NCBI GenBank assembly: GCA_964354365.1
Contig: CAYGZM010000017.1
Coordinates: forward strand, 1 to 40,741
Source: CAYGZM01 sp964354365
GTDB lineage: Bacteria > Planctomycetota > Phycisphaerae > Sedimentisphaerales > Anaerobacaceae
Reading direction: 5' to 3'
DNA length: 40,741 bases
Shown here piece after piece: positions 15,435-25,378 of the stretch. How positions within the stretch are numbered: position 1 is the first letter of the stretch; each line of letters opens with the position of its first letter. The notes under the pieces are model-generated. The model saw nothing but the letters and a program-made list of their open reading frames with translations, was not told the DNA's origin and did not search any database. Position numbers and translations under genes: made by a program.

Positions 15435-16454
15435 TTAGTCCTTCATTTTGTACTCGAGCGAAAACTGGCTTATCAAGGTCGTTTTGTTTTCCTTGAGAAC
15501 GGGTGAATACGTCTGCACATTGATCTTGTCTTCATCGGGGATAAAAGTCATGATGCGAAGATAACCGGCCCCACCCTTGTCCTCGGCCTCATAGTTCGCC
15601 AAGATCTGGTGGACCTTGTTTCCCTTTTCCCCGGTGCTCGTCAAAAGACCTTCACCTAACATGTGCCCGCACAACACTAAGAAGATATTCTCATGACGAC
15701 TGACGAATTTTTGCCATACAGCTTCACCTGCATTGCCCTCTATTGTGCAATAAGGATCCGCAGCAAGGCGATCGTTCCTGGTATCCAGATAGGAATGGGT
15801 CAGAACGATACAGCGGCGGTCCATAAGTCGAGTCACGATCTCGTTGGCCCAGGTGAGCACGTCGTCTCGCGGGTGCATCTCCAGTGAAATGATGAGGAGC
15901 TTCATGCCCCCGGCTTCAAATAGAGAGTAATAGTTCTCATTGCCCCGGCCAAAGTGGCCGCCATACCAAGGCGTTCCTTCAAAGCGTGAGGAGCCAAAGT
16001 GCTTGTTGTAGTTGGCGGCGCCGCGGTGTGCGCCGAACCAGAGCCGTGGCGGCTTTTCCGGGTCCTCCTGGTAGCCGAAATCGTGATTACCCAGGCACAA
16101 CATATACGGGACTACGCCGTCGATTGTCCGAAATGCCTTGTCCGCAACCTCCCATTCTTTCTCATCATCCGCCTGGACGACATCCCCGACGTGGGCAACC
16201 ATGGCAATGTTCAACTTATCTTTGTTCTCCTTGATCCACTGCGTCTGGCTGAAGAAGTAATGGCGCAGGTCGGCGCCCCAGCGCCGGGACGCGAATCCTA
16301 TACGCGTGTCGGCGTAGCACTGCGTGTCGGGCAGGACGGCTATCGTGAACGGTTCCGGCTTGACTTGCTGCGCCAAGCTTCGTCCTGCGAGGAGCAGGCC
16401 AAAGCCCAGAAGCGCCAATCCGAAATAAGTAAAACGAAACTTCTTTCGTTCCAT
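15435..16454 (-). CDS. Secreted calcineurin-like metallophosphoesterase
   Basis: About 339 residues from the ATG at 16454 (MERKKFRF), which has AAAGGA nine bases upstream; an ATG three codons earlier is too close to that box. A signal peptide (RKKFRFTYFGLALLGFGLLLAGRSLAQ) precedes the metal-binding motifs of the family in order: LPDTQ, HVGDVV, GNHD, LTHSY and CGHM. Such enzymes hydrolyse phosphomono- or diesters with two metal ions, and secreted forms often act on nucleotides or organic phosphate. It lies between the operon and the dockerin protein on the same strand with about 60 bp to the upstream gene, so it may be co-transcribed with that gene. The substrate is not predictable. Confidence 0.88.
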   Translation of the reverse strand: MERKKFRFTYFGLALLGFGLLLAGRSLAQQVKPEPFTIAVLPDTQCYADTRIGFASRRWGADLRHYFFSQTQWIKENKDKLNIAMVAHVGDVVQADDEKEWEVADKAFRTIDGVVPYMLCLGNHDFGYQEDPEKPPRLWFGAHRGAANYNKHFGSSRFEGTPWYGGHFGRGNENYYSLFEAGGMKLLIISLEMHPRDDVLTWANEIVTRLMDRRCIVLTHSYLDTRNDRLAADPYCTIEGNAGEAVWQKFVSRHENIFLVLCGHMLGEGLLTSTGEKGNKVHQILANYEAEDKGGAGYLRIMTFIPDEDKINVQTYSPVLKENKTTLISQFSLEYKMKD

Positions 16455-16513
16455 GATTCTCATTCCTTTCTATTTCTTCCCTAAGCCGTTTATGCGGGCA
16501 TGCAGTCGGCTTC

Positions 16514-18220
16514 TCATTTACATCGCTCAAGCCATTTTATGACCAAAGAGAACAAATCAAGCATATTGACTCTACGGTCGCCGTCAGACAGCGGCGTTAA
16601 ATCAACCGACGGTCCATCCTGAAGCCAGTATTGAGCCAGGTTGGCAAAATCCTTGAAGTTAATGGAACCATCGCCGTCAAAATCAGCGCGCATCAGGCTG
16701 GGGTCGCAGTCACGAACGACGCCGAGATGGAACAGCTCCGGCCAGGGCAAGCGGCCGGAAACGGTAAACCCATCAGTCAATTCAACGAGGTCGTAAGCGG
16801 CTGCGCCGACGGCAATCTGCATTACTTTCGTGCCGGTGCTGCCGTATATCTGCGATAGAACGGTTGATGAACCCACAGCTCCCGTAACTTCCAGGTCGGC
16901 AAAGAAACCTCCGGTTACTGTATTGAGCACGACATTGCGTAGTTTTCCGCCCAGGATCGGTTGATAATCGCCGGGACCCACCTCCACAGTGATACTGATG
17001 TCTGCATCGGCGAATTTGTAGATACCCTCCGGTGATTGGGCGACATACGCCAACGGCTCGACCTCAACTCGTCCCCCAAGCGCTGCGTCGATCATTGGAT
17101 TGGCTGCATAGCTGCCGTCATCGTAGCGCACCATTGCAATGTCGGCGTTAGGCTGCAGGGTTGTGTTCTCCAGCAGTCTTAGCGTTCCGTCTTCGGCGTT
17201 AAATTCGAGAACGTGGGCGCCCATCACTTTCGGCAGACCCGCTTCAATTCGATCACCGCGCAGAGGAACGAGCATAGAGACATCGGCCAGGATCGGGGCT
17301 CCTACGGTTGCATATTCGTCGTGGTATTCTCCCCCTCCCCGTGGACGCGAGATTCCACCGAAGATACTCGCGAAGAACAGTATTGGCATTGAATGGTCGT
17401 ACAAATCGTTGGTAAATATGCCCTCAAGGCACATCTCGAACTGGTCCGTCGAAAAATTGTACTGGCCGACCGGCGGGGAGCCGAAGGGATTGAGAACAGC
17501 GCTATTGATGCCGGTCCAAACGCCCGGAAAAAGCTCGAATGAACCCATCTGATAGCCAAAGCTTTCCAAATCGAAATCGAGGGAAACACGTGGGTAGTCG
17601 CGGTAATAACTGTCTTGATTACCCCAAAACCTCAGTTTGCCGTCCAAAGCCATCACGGAAGAACCTTCACATCCGGCGGACGCCAGTGAAACGACCGCCG
17701 AGACAGGACCATTTGGCTCATCTCCCGGGAGTTCACCAAAATTGTCGTGTATCAGCCAGCTATTGTAATCACTGCCGTCCCACTCGTTAGGCATCCGTGA
17801 GAGCTCAAAACGTCCGTGGAAAGCCAAGGACCGGCCGCCTTCCCTGGCTTCTCTGACCTTTTGCGCCCAGGCCGTGCGTTCGTTCTTGATTCTTGTCAAC
17901 TCGGCCTTAATCTGGGCACAGGCCTTTTTCTGACGTTCAAGCTCGACCGGCCTGTCACCGATTGCCGTCAGTGATTCCACAGTGATCCGGTGCTCCGCTT
18001 CCGCCACAGCGATTTCGAGGGCGGCAAGCTCATTCGTACCGGCGTCTTCAGCAGCTTCCACTAACGGACAGATCGCGCTGGGTAGAGGCGTCTCACTCAC
18101 TGAAGCAAGGACATCATCAAAGATCTCTTTCAGCGTTTGGGCATGTGCGGAAGGTATGAAGATGCACAACACAAACAGTGTAACGGTGATCAAACTAATT
18201 GGCAGTCTTCGAGTTCTCAT
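16514..18220 (-). CDS. Secreted dockerin-bearing protein, unknown function
   Basis: 568 residues. A signal peptide (about 1-28, ending SAHAQ) is followed by a helical, probably coiled-coil segment (about 60-130, rich in Glu, Lys and Arg). A long beta-rich region without a recognised domain comes next. The C-terminal dockerin-like calcium-loop pair is clear (DFDGDGSINFKDFANLAQYW and then DGDRRVNMLDLFSLVIKWL). In this group such domains occur on many non-cellulosomal secreted proteins, so they should not be read as proof of a cellulosome. The start at 18220 has AGGAG ten bases upstream. It is divergent from the giant CotH/LTD gene across a 549-bp gap. I can offer no enzymatic role. Confidence 0.82.
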   Translation of the reverse strand: MRTRRLPISLITVTLFVLCIFIPSAHAQTLKEIFDDVLASVSETPLPSAICPLVEAAEDAGTNELAALEIAVAEAEHRITVESLTAIGDRPVELERQKKACAQIKAELTRIKNERTAWAQKVREAREGGRSLAFHGRFELSRMPNEWDGSDYNSWLIHDNFGELPGDEPNGPVSAVVSLASAGCEGSSVMALDGKLRFWGNQDSYYRDYPRVSLDFDLESFGYQMGSFELFPGVWTGINSAVLNPFGSPPVGQYNFSTDQFEMCLEGIFTNDLYDHSMPILFFASIFGGISRPRGGGEYHDEYATVGAPILADVSMLVPLRGDRIEAGLPKVMGAHVLEFNAEDGTLRLLENTTLQPNADIAMVRYDDGSYAANPMIDAALGGRVEVEPLAYVAQSPEGIYKFADADISITVEVGPGDYQPILGGKLRNVVLNTVTGGFFADLEVTGAVGSSTVLSQIYGSTGTKVMQIAVGAAAYDLVELTDGFTVSGRLPWPELFHLGVVRDCDPSLMRADFDGDGSINFKDFANLAQYWLQDGPSVDLTPLSDGDRRVNMLDLFSLVIKWLERCK

Positions 18221-18299
18221 CTATGTATTTCTCCTAATACTTTTTGACCAATTTGGCATGATCAACGCCGTTTTCCGTATGAGATTACTATACAGTTCA

Positions 18300-18316
18300 G
18301 ATGCGCCGCGCGCATC
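18300..18316. promoter_or_regulatory. Short palindrome, possible operator
   Basis: GATGCGC, then CGC, then GCGCATC: a perfect inverted repeat about 80 bp upstream of the dockerin-protein ATG. Its position fits an operator for the minus-strand gene. It could also be chance in this GC-rich patch. Confidence 0.3.
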
Positions 18317-18584
18317 ATAAGTAACATTCATTTCAGAATTTTCGGAAAATGCGCCAAAATTATGCCGCAATGCGAGTCAAATCCGACTATTTTTGGTAAA
18401 ATAGGAAAGCGAGGGTGGACTTGTTGTCCATTTGACGTGCCCAGCCGGCGGATTTCAGGCCTCTTCGTGTTGGGCTGCCTTACAAGTGTGTGCGAACAGA
18501 AGGTGCGTTCCTCCTCGCACTGGAGGGCGTTCCTCGGCATTTCCTCCAGAGAAAAATAGTTTGCCGCCAAAGAAAAAGAAGGCA

Positions 18585-18614
18585 TTGACTGGGGTATTCT
18601 GAATGTGTTAAGAT
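18585..18614 (+). promoter_or_regulatory. Candidate sigma-70 promoter for the CotH/LTD giant gene
   Basis: TTGACT (18585-18590) and TAAGAT (18609-18614) with an 18-bp spacer, giving a leader of about 150 nt before the ATG at 18770. Confidence 0.5.
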
Positions 18615-18769
18615 ACCAAAGGCTGTCTGATAGTGCAGCCAATACTCTGGCGTCAAAGGCCTGGAAATGTGAGATTGTCAAGAATTGGCGTGATAAGCGG
18701 CCTAAGACGTCAGTGGTGAGCGGCCTGCGAACGTATCTTGTTGCGTTCGGGGCCAAGAGGATATAGAAG

Positions 18770-21700
18770 ATGCTCAGGTCTGCCAGAATCTCGCTGCTGC
18801 TTCTGGTCATAGTCGCATTCCAGATCATTTCGGCCTTCAATATTGCCCGGCCTTTTCCCAAGGGCGATCTGAACGAGGACTGCAAAGTCAACTTTGAAGA
18901 CTTGCGGCATTTTGTTCAGCAGTGGCTGGATGTGAACTGTCTGGCTCTTGATTGCGAGGCCGACCTGGACAGCATCCGCGGCGTGGATATGTCTGACTTC
19001 GCCTGCCTGGCGGATAACTGGTTCAAAGGACGCTGCGAGGTCACCCTGGTAATCAACGAGTTCATGGCCAGCAATAATCGTGAAAGCGGCATCCGGGATG
19101 AGCACGGCGATTATGATGACTGGATCGAGATTTACAACTACGGCGACGATGCCGTCAATATGGCCGGCATGTATCTTATCGATGATAAGAATGAGCCTGC
19201 AAAATGGCGGGTTCCTGCCAATAATCCCTCTGCCACAACCATTCCGGCGGGCGGCTATCTGATTATTTGGGCTGATGATGAAACTCATGAGGGGACTTTG
19301 CATGCAAGGTTCAAACTCAGCGCCAGCAGCGGAGAGGATGATGTTTGCCTGTTCGACACCGACGGTAATACTCCGATCGACGGGGTTTTTGACTTTCCGG
19401 CACAGGAACAAAACAAATCATACGGCCGGCTCCCCGATGCCAGTGATAACTGGCAGGTCTTCAAAGGTCCTACTCCCTGGAAGACCAACGGGATTCCGCC
19501 TCCGAGCATTCTGATCAGCGAGATAATGTACCATCCCTATCATTCCACTTCCGGCAATATAGCGCCGGAGAATATTCGGGAAGAGTACATTGAGCTGTTC
19601 AATAGGGGAAATGGACGTGTTGATCTGGCGGGATGGCGATTCAGCGATGGTGTGGATTTCACTTTTCCAGACGTAGCGCTCGGTTCGGGGGAATATCTTG
19701 TTGTGGCCGCGGACGTAAATACGTTTAGGGCAAAGCATCCAGGTGTTGACAATGTTACGGGCGGCTGGGCCGGCCGTCTGAGCAACCAAAGCGAAGCTAT
19801 CGAGCTGGTTGACGCCGCAGGTGTGAGAATCGATAGGGTCCGCTACGCCGACGAGGGGGACTGGGCGACCCGTGCGCTTGGTCCGGAAGACCATTATCAC
19901 CGCGGCTGGGTCTGGTCGGACGAGCACGACGGCGGCGGCAGGTCGCTGGAGCTGATCAATTCAGAACTACCCAATGACTACGGGCAGAACTGGGCGGCAA
20001 GTGACGTTAATGGGGGCACACCCGGCGCCGCCAACTCGGCTGCTGATAACGATATTGCGCCTTTGATTCTGGATGTTAAGCATTGCCCGATAATTCCGGG
20101 ACCTAATGACCTGGTGACAGTTACCGCTCGTATTATCGACGAGCGACCCATGGGTATCAATGTGACATTGCACTATAGCCGTGATAGTTCGACCTACGAA
20201 GGCGAGACGGGCCGCCCGCATTACGACGCCGGTGACTATAACGATACGACAATGTTTGACGATGGAGCACATGGTGACGGCCAAGCCGGCGATGGCGCGT
20301 ATGGGGCACGAATACCTGCTCATCCCGACGGCACAATCATAGAATTCTATGTGGAGGCAAGAGATGCCGCCGCCAATTTGCGCGCCTGGCCCGCACCAAG
20401 CCTGGTTGACGGGGCGCCGGAGCAGGTCACAAATGCACTCTATCAGGTTGATGCCTCGTTTGACCCCAATGCCCCCTGGGTACCCGGCAGTCAGCCGTTC
20501 AATTATCTCATTGCGACAAATGCTGAAATGCAGGAACTGTCGGATATTGGGGATTTGGACTACGGCGGCAATGTGTTTGCAAGCGAGGCGATGAGCGATG
20601 CCCAGATGAACGCCACATTTATCAGTGTGGACGGGGTAGATACAAAGGTTAGATACACCGTTGGTGTCCGAAACAGAGGCCATCGCAGCCGTGCCGACCC
20701 ACCGATGAACTATCGCGTCAACTTTCCGCACGATCAGCCGTGGAAAGATATAACCGCACTCAATATAAACAGCAAGTACCCGCATCTTCAATTGATGGGC
20801 AGCGCGTTATTCCAATTGGCAGGCTTGCCCGCGGCGAATGCTACGGTCGTGCAGCTCAGGGTAAATGGGCTGAACCTGGCGGCGGACGACTACGGCCGCA
20901 TGTTTGGTTCGTACGTTGCTTTGGAGGCATACGACGGCGATTGGACAAACAACCATATCCCGGATGACGACGCCGGCAACCTCTACCGATGCACTTTCTA
21001 CTACGACGGCTTCAATCCGGAGTCGTTTGCCGACCTATACTACAAAGAAGGGCCGGGTGAGACTCCCAATCCCGACGATTACCGTCACAATTACCGCAAG
21101 CAGACCAATACAGCAGAGGACGACTGGTCGGACCTTCTGAGCCTGATAGACAAACTCAATAACCCCGATATTGCGGATGCCAACTTCGTCAGAGAAATAA
21201 GCCGGGTCATCAATCTTGAGAAATGGGTCCGCTACCTGGCGGCTGATGCTCTTGCCGGCAACCGGGAGAGCGGGTTGAACACCGGGATAGGTGATGATTA
21301 TACGTTGTATCGCGGGGTGGAAGACCGGCGATTCTGGCTGCTGCCGCATGACCTTGACGCCGTGCTGGGCCATGGCGCACCTGGTTACCAACCCCAGAGC
21401 GACATTCTCGCCTATGCGGACGTGGCCGGCTTGAGCCGGCTGCTCAACGACCCGGACGTCATAAGACTCTACTACAACCAGTACCCGGAGCTCATCAATA
21501 CCGTCTTTGCGCCTGAGAATATTCTCCCTATGGTTGACCGGCTGCTGGGCGGCTGGGTGTCAAGGTCGCAGACCGAAGGTCCGAACGGCATAAAGCAGTT
21601 CGTTATCGAGCGAGCCAATAGCGTATTGCACGGAGGTTATCCGAGCGAAGCGAATGATCCGCAAATCCCGCAGGACTTCAGCATAGACTGTGATTTGCCG

Positions 21701-24700
21701 ATGGTCGGCGGGTTCCATCGGACCGACACAAATGTTGCCGCTCTGGGCGGCACAGCCAACGCAATCGAGACACGTTCGGTGCGGGTCAACGGCCGATCGG
21801 CCCAAGACTCTAACTGGTCACAGAGGTACGGCACATGGTCAATCGCGGACATCGCCCTTAATCCGGGCATCAATCGTATCATAGTCCAGACGTATGATGG
21901 TCGTGAGGGGACCGGCAATGAGCTGCGGTACGCTTATATTGACATCTGGTATGATGATGACGTCACGGAAATATCAGGTGCGCTCACATCCGACAAGACC
22001 TTTGATGCAGCATCCGGTCCCTGGCGCGTCAACGGCGACCTGACCGTTTCCAGCGGCACGACGCTGACCATCGAGCCGGGAACGACTGTTTACGTTGGCC
22101 AGGGCGTGCAACTTATCGTCCGGGGCCGACTGGCGGCGGAGGGGACGCAATACCAACGCATACGCCTTACACGTGAGCCGGGCTCATCCTCAACCTGGGG
22201 TGGTTTGTCCTTCAATAGCGTGGAGGATAACCGACTGTCTTACGTCGATATGGAGTACTCTTCAGCAGGTGACAGGTCGATCAGCCTGGACAGTTCCAGG
22301 ATCCTGATTGACAACGCAACCTGGGCCGGCACGGACGAGACGATCCTAAGTATCTCCAATTCCTCGTTGGTGGTCCGCAACAGCGTGTTTCCCGATACGA
22401 AGGTGCAAACCGTCTCCGGGCATCGCCTGCTTCCATCCGATCCGTACATGCTCTTTGAGAACAACTTGTTTGGCGTTTGCGGGGGACACAAGCAGGATGT
22501 AGTTGACTTTTCCACCTCCGGCTCAGCCGTTATGCCGCGGTTTATCAACAACACTTTTCTCGGCGGAGGAGATGACGGCTTTGACCTCGACGGCACAAAC
22601 GCCTATCTCGAAGGCAATGTGTTTATGAACTTCCACAGAAACTTCAGTCCTGAAGATGGCGAATCTTACGCGATAACTACAGGCTACGACGGCAGCCACA
22701 GCTCTAATCATGTCATCGTACGCAATTTATTTGTTGACTGCGACAATGCCGTGCTGGTCAAAGATCAATCGTGGATTACTTTTGCGAACAACACCGTCGT
22801 GGGCTGTACCGGAGCCGGCGTCAATTTCGATGAGCCGCTCGAATCCGGTATAGACCCTGGAGCGGGAGGTTATCTGGAGGGCAATATTTTCTGGGACACT
22901 CCGATGCCTCTGGCACAGTTCTACGTGGGCGACCCGGTGTGGGGCACGACTGATATTACCGTCAATCATTCGATTATCCCGTTGCCGTGGCGGCATTTTG
23001 GCGAAGGCAATCTGGATGTAAATCCTCAGTTCGTTGACCCCAACGGCGACTTTCGTCTCAAATCCTCTTCCCCGGCCCGCGGCGCCGGACCGTGCGGACT
23101 TGATATGGGAGCCTATGTTCCCGCGGGGGCTTGCATCTCTGGCGAGCCTGATCAGATAACGTACCGCACGACCGCCACCCTTGCTGTTGGCGGCCCGGGA
23201 ATTACACATTACCGGTATTCCATTAACGATACAGGCTCCTGGGGCGAGGAGCTTTCAGTAGATATGCCCATAGAGCTAACGGGTTTGGCTGACGGGCAGT
23301 CTTATACCGTTTATGTGAAGGGTAAGAACGCCGCCAGCGTCTGGCAGAACGACCCCTGTTATGTATCATCGAGAACCTGGACGGTTGACACTTCTTATTC
23401 GCGATTAGTAATCAGTGAAATCCTGGCCCACACGCATGGAGCCGACCCCGATATCATTGAATTATATTACGATGGTCCGAGATCGATTGATTTGGCTGGT
23501 ATGAGTTTGACCGATGACTCGACAGAGCCGAACAAATTTGTCTTCAGCAGCGCTTCTGCCGCCGCGACTATCATGAATCCGGGCGATTACGTGGTGTTGT
23601 ATGGCGACCTCAATATTCATCTGAAGAATCACCTGGGCTTTGCATTGTCGGCCGAGGGTGAGCGACTCTATCTCCACGACAAGCCGACCAACGGCGCTGG
23701 ACTCATTGACTCGGTTGTGTTTGGACCCCAGATAAACGATTTCTCTATCGGGCGTGTCGGCTACGATGGCGCCTGGAGACTCAACAAGCCTACGTTCGGA
23801 CAGGCCAATGTTGCCCAGCCGCTTGGTGATCCTGAGCAGTTGAAGATTAACGAGTGGTTGGCCGGCGAAAAGGTGCTGTTCAGCGAAGACTATGTTGAAT
23901 TGTATAATCCTTGTGACTTGCCGGTGGATTTAAGCCAATTGTATCTTACCGACAATCCTGTTACTCAACCGGCCAAGCAGGAGTTAGGCCCACTCAGTTT
24001 CATAGCCCCCGGCGGTTTTACTGTTTTTGTAGCAGATGACGCTAATGCCCCCGGGCATTTGGGTTTCAGGCTTTCAGCCGATGGAGGAATGCTTGGGCTC
24101 TTTGATGCCCAGCTCAACGGGATCGACAAAGTCATCTACGGCCCGCAGACGCCCGATGTCTCTGAGGGGCGCGTGCCCGACGGGAAAAACAGTTTTGATT
24201 TCTGTATGCTGCCTACGCCCCGCGCGGCCAACCCGGTCCCGACGATTACCAGCACTACGCTCGTGGCCGAGAACGCCGACAAGCGAGTTCTGGTTCCGAC
24301 CGGTGACATCGGCATTGCCTGGAGGACGGACCCCAATTTCGACGACTTCGGGTGGACTCTTTGCACCGGCAGCCCCGGCGGCGTCGGCTATGAGAGGAGG
24401 CCGGGCGACCCCGTGAACTATGTAAATCTTATCACCCTCGGTGTTGAACCTGCTATGTACGGTCGAAATGCCTCCTGTTACATCCGGATTCCGTTTGCCG
24501 TTGACGTGGCTCCAAGCTCCTTTACTGGAATGGTCCTGCGAGTGCGGTATGACGACGGTTTCGTTGCCTACGTCAACGGCGTCAGAGTGGCCGGTCGCAA
24601 TTTCGATGGTGCGCCACGGTGGAACTCCATGGCTGTCAGAAGCCACGACGACCCTCACGCCGTTTTCTTCGAGGACATTGACATCTCCAGCTACATCGGC

Positions 24701-25294
24701 GCGTTGCGGCAGGGCGACAATGTGCTGGCCATTCACGCCATGAACGTTCACCCCAGCAGTTTTGACTTTCTCATCTCAGCCGATCTGGTTGCCACCGTGA
24801 CAACGTGGGACGGACCCGTCACTGAAGCTTTCGCGCTGCTCGACGGCCTGCGAATCACCGAACTGATGTATCACGATGTCAACGGCAGCGCCTTCGATTT
24901 TATCGAATTGAAGAACGTCGGCGACGTCGTGCTGAACCTTGACGGCGTGCGATTCACCGAAGGTATTGAGTTTACCTTCCCGGCGATGGCGCTCGATCCC
25001 GGCCAATACGTTGTAGTCGTCAAAGATGAAAACGCATTTCAAGATGAATACGGCAAGAAAAATGTTGCAGGCCGGTACGCGAACAATCTGGACAACGGCG
25101 GCGAAGAGATTGTTTTGCAGTTGCCCTGGCCGTACGAAGCATCGATAATGCGGTTCGAGTACAACGATACCTGGTATCCATCGACCGATGGCCAGGGAGA
25201 CTCATTGGTGATTGTTGACCCCTGCGTGCATCCGGTCACTTGGAATCACCCGGAAAACTGGCGGGCGGATTCTCCTACTCCTGGTGGCGAGTAA
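18770..25294 (+). CDS. Giant CotH-like / multi-LTD / beta-helix surface protein (2174 aa)
   Basis: The start at 18770 has AGAGGA eight bases upstream. In order: signal peptide (about 1-25), dockerin-like loops (29-88; GDLNEDCKVNFEDL and GVDMSDFACLADNWF), and two lamin-tail domains (about 95-243 and 247-420; INEFMASNN and ISEIMYHPYH). A beta-sandwich segment (427-560) precedes the CotH-like region (577-955; RNRGHRS and WLLPHDLDAVLGHG). A right-handed beta-helix (about 1050-1450) with N-rich turns follows, then an Fn3-like stretch (1455-1540). Two more lamin-tail domains (1544-1685 and 1690-1825), a jelly-roll or galactose-binding-like segment (1838-2010) and a fifth lamin-tail domain (2027-2174) complete it. 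It is a surface or matrix protein; lamin-tail and beta-helix parts suggest adhesion or polysaccharide contact. CotH kinase activity is possible but unproven. It is related to the CotH/LTD gene at the left edge, but longer and rearranged. Confidence 0.88.
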   Translation: MLRSARISLLLLVIVAFQIISAFNIARPFPKGDLNEDCKVNFEDLRHFVQQWLDVNCLALDCEADLDSIRGVDMSDFACLADNWFKGRCEVTLVINEFMASNNRESGIRDEHGDYDDWIEIYNYGDDAVNMAGMYLIDDKNEPAKWRVPANNPSATTIPAGGYLIIWADDETHEGTLHARFKLSASSGEDDVCLFDTDGNTPIDGVFDFPAQEQNKSYGRLPDASDNWQVFKGPTPWKTNGIPPPSILISEIMYHPYHSTSGNIAPENIREEYIELFNRGNGRVDLAGWRFSDGVDFTFPDVALGSGEYLVVAADVNTFRAKHPGVDNVTGGWAGRLSNQSEAIELVDAAGVRIDRVRYADEGDWATRALGPEDHYHRGWVWSDEHDGGGRSLELINSELPNDYGQNWAASDVNGGTPGAANSAADNDIAPLILDVKHCPIIPGPNDLVTVTARIIDERPMGINVTLHYSRDSSTYEGETGRPHYDAGDYNDTTMFDDGAHGDGQAGDGAYGARIPAHPDGTIIEFYVEARDAAANLRAWPAPSLVDGAPEQVTNALYQVDASFDPNAPWVPGSQPFNYLIATNAEMQELSDIGDLDYGGNVFASEAMSDAQMNATFISVDGVDTKVRYTVGVRNRGHRSRADPPMNYRVNFPHDQPWKDITALNINSKYPHLQLMGSALFQLAGLPAANATVVQLRVNGLNLAADDYGRMFGSYVALEAYDGDWTNNHIPDDDAGNLYRCTFYYDGFNPESFADLYYKEGPGETPNPDDYRHNYRKQTNTAEDDWSDLLSLIDKLNNPDIADANFVREISRVINLEKWVRYLAADALAGNRESGLNTGIGDDYTLYRGVEDRRFWLLPHDLDAVLGHGAPGYQPQSDILAYADVAGLSRLLNDPDVIRLYYNQYPELINTVFAPENILPMVDRLLGGWVSRSQTEGPNGIKQFVIERANSVLHGGYPSEANDPQIPQDFSIDCDLPMVGGFHRTDTNVAALGGTANAIETRSVRVNGRSAQDSNWSQRYGTWSIADIALNPGINRIIVQTYDGREGTGNELRYAYIDIWYDDDVTEISGALTSDKTFDAASGPWRVNGDLTVSSGTTLTIEPGTTVYVGQGVQLIVRGRLAAEGTQYQRIRLTREPGSSSTWGGLSFNSVEDNRLSYVDMEYSSAGDRSISLDSSRILIDNATWAGTDETILSISNSSLVVRNSVFPDTKVQTVSGHRLLPSDPYMLFENNLFGVCGGHKQDVVDFSTSGSAVMPRFINNTFLGGGDDGFDLDGTNAYLEGNVFMNFHRNFSPEDGESYAITTGYDGSHSSNHVIVRNLFVDCDNAVLVKDQSWITFANNTVVGCTGAGVNFDEPLESGIDPGAGGYLEGNIFWDTPMPLAQFYVGDPVWGTTDITVNHSIIPLPWRHFGEGNLDVNPQFVDPNGDFRLKSSSPARGAGPCGLDMGAYVPAGACISGEPDQITYRTTATLAVGGPGITHYRYSINDTGSWGEELSVDMPIELTGLADGQSYTVYVKGKNAASVWQNDPCYVSSRTWTVDTSYSRLVISEILAHTHGADPDIIELYYDGPRSIDLAGMSLTDDSTEPNKFVFSSASAAATIMNPGDYVVLYGDLNIHLKNHLGFALSAEGERLYLHDKPTNGAGLIDSVVFGPQINDFSIGRVGYDGAWRLNKPTFGQANVAQPLGDPEQLKINEWLAGEKVLFSEDYVELYNPCDLPVDLSQLYLTDNPVTQPAKQELGPLSFIAPGGFTVFVADDANAPGHLGFRLSADGGMLGLFDAQLNGIDKVIYGPQTPDVSEGRVPDGKNSFDFCMLPTPRAANPVPTITSTTLVAENADKRVLVPTGDIGIAWRTDPNFDDFGWTLCTGSPGGVGYERRPGDPVNYVNLITLGVEPAMYGRNASCYIRIPFAVDVAPSSFTGMVLRVRYDDGFVAYVNGVRVAGRNFDGAPRWNSMAVRSHDDPHAVFFEDIDISSYIGALRQGDNVLAIHAMNVHPSSFDFLISADLVATVTTWDGPVTEAFALLDGLRITELMYHDVNGSAFDFIELKNVGDVVLNLDGVRFTEGIEFTFPAMALDPGQYVVVVKDENAFQDEYGKKNVAGRYANNLDNGGEEIVLQLPWPYEASIMRFEYNDTWYPSTDGQGDSLVIVDPCVHPVTWNHPENWRADSPTPGGE

Positions 25295-25378
25295 GAGCAA
25301 CAAAGACCGTTTTGATTACTTCAGTGTTCTCAGATTTGCGAACCTTTGAAGATGAACATCTGCAAAATCAAGCTTCGA

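Larger units (their letters stand above)
18221..18769. other. Divergent intergenic region
   Basis: 549 bp between the dockerin protein and the giant CotH/LTD gene. It holds a candidate promoter for the plus-strand gene (18585-18614) and a perfect 7-bp inverted repeat with a three-base loop (18300-18316). A minus-strand frame happens to stay open across part of it, but it also runs into the coding start of the plus gene and has no recognisable content. Confidence 0.5.

Noticed and set aside
16514..18220. Cellulosome interpretation of the dockerin-like domains
   Set aside because: No cohesin or scaffoldin is present, and in this bacterial group such calcium-loop domains are common on non-cellulosomal secreted proteins.
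18328..18891. A 187-codon minus-strand frame across the divergent gap into the CotH/LTD giant gene
   Set aside because: It overlaps the signal-peptide end of a well-supported plus-strand gene, lacks any recognisable motif and has no convincing ribosome site; it is likely a chance open frame.
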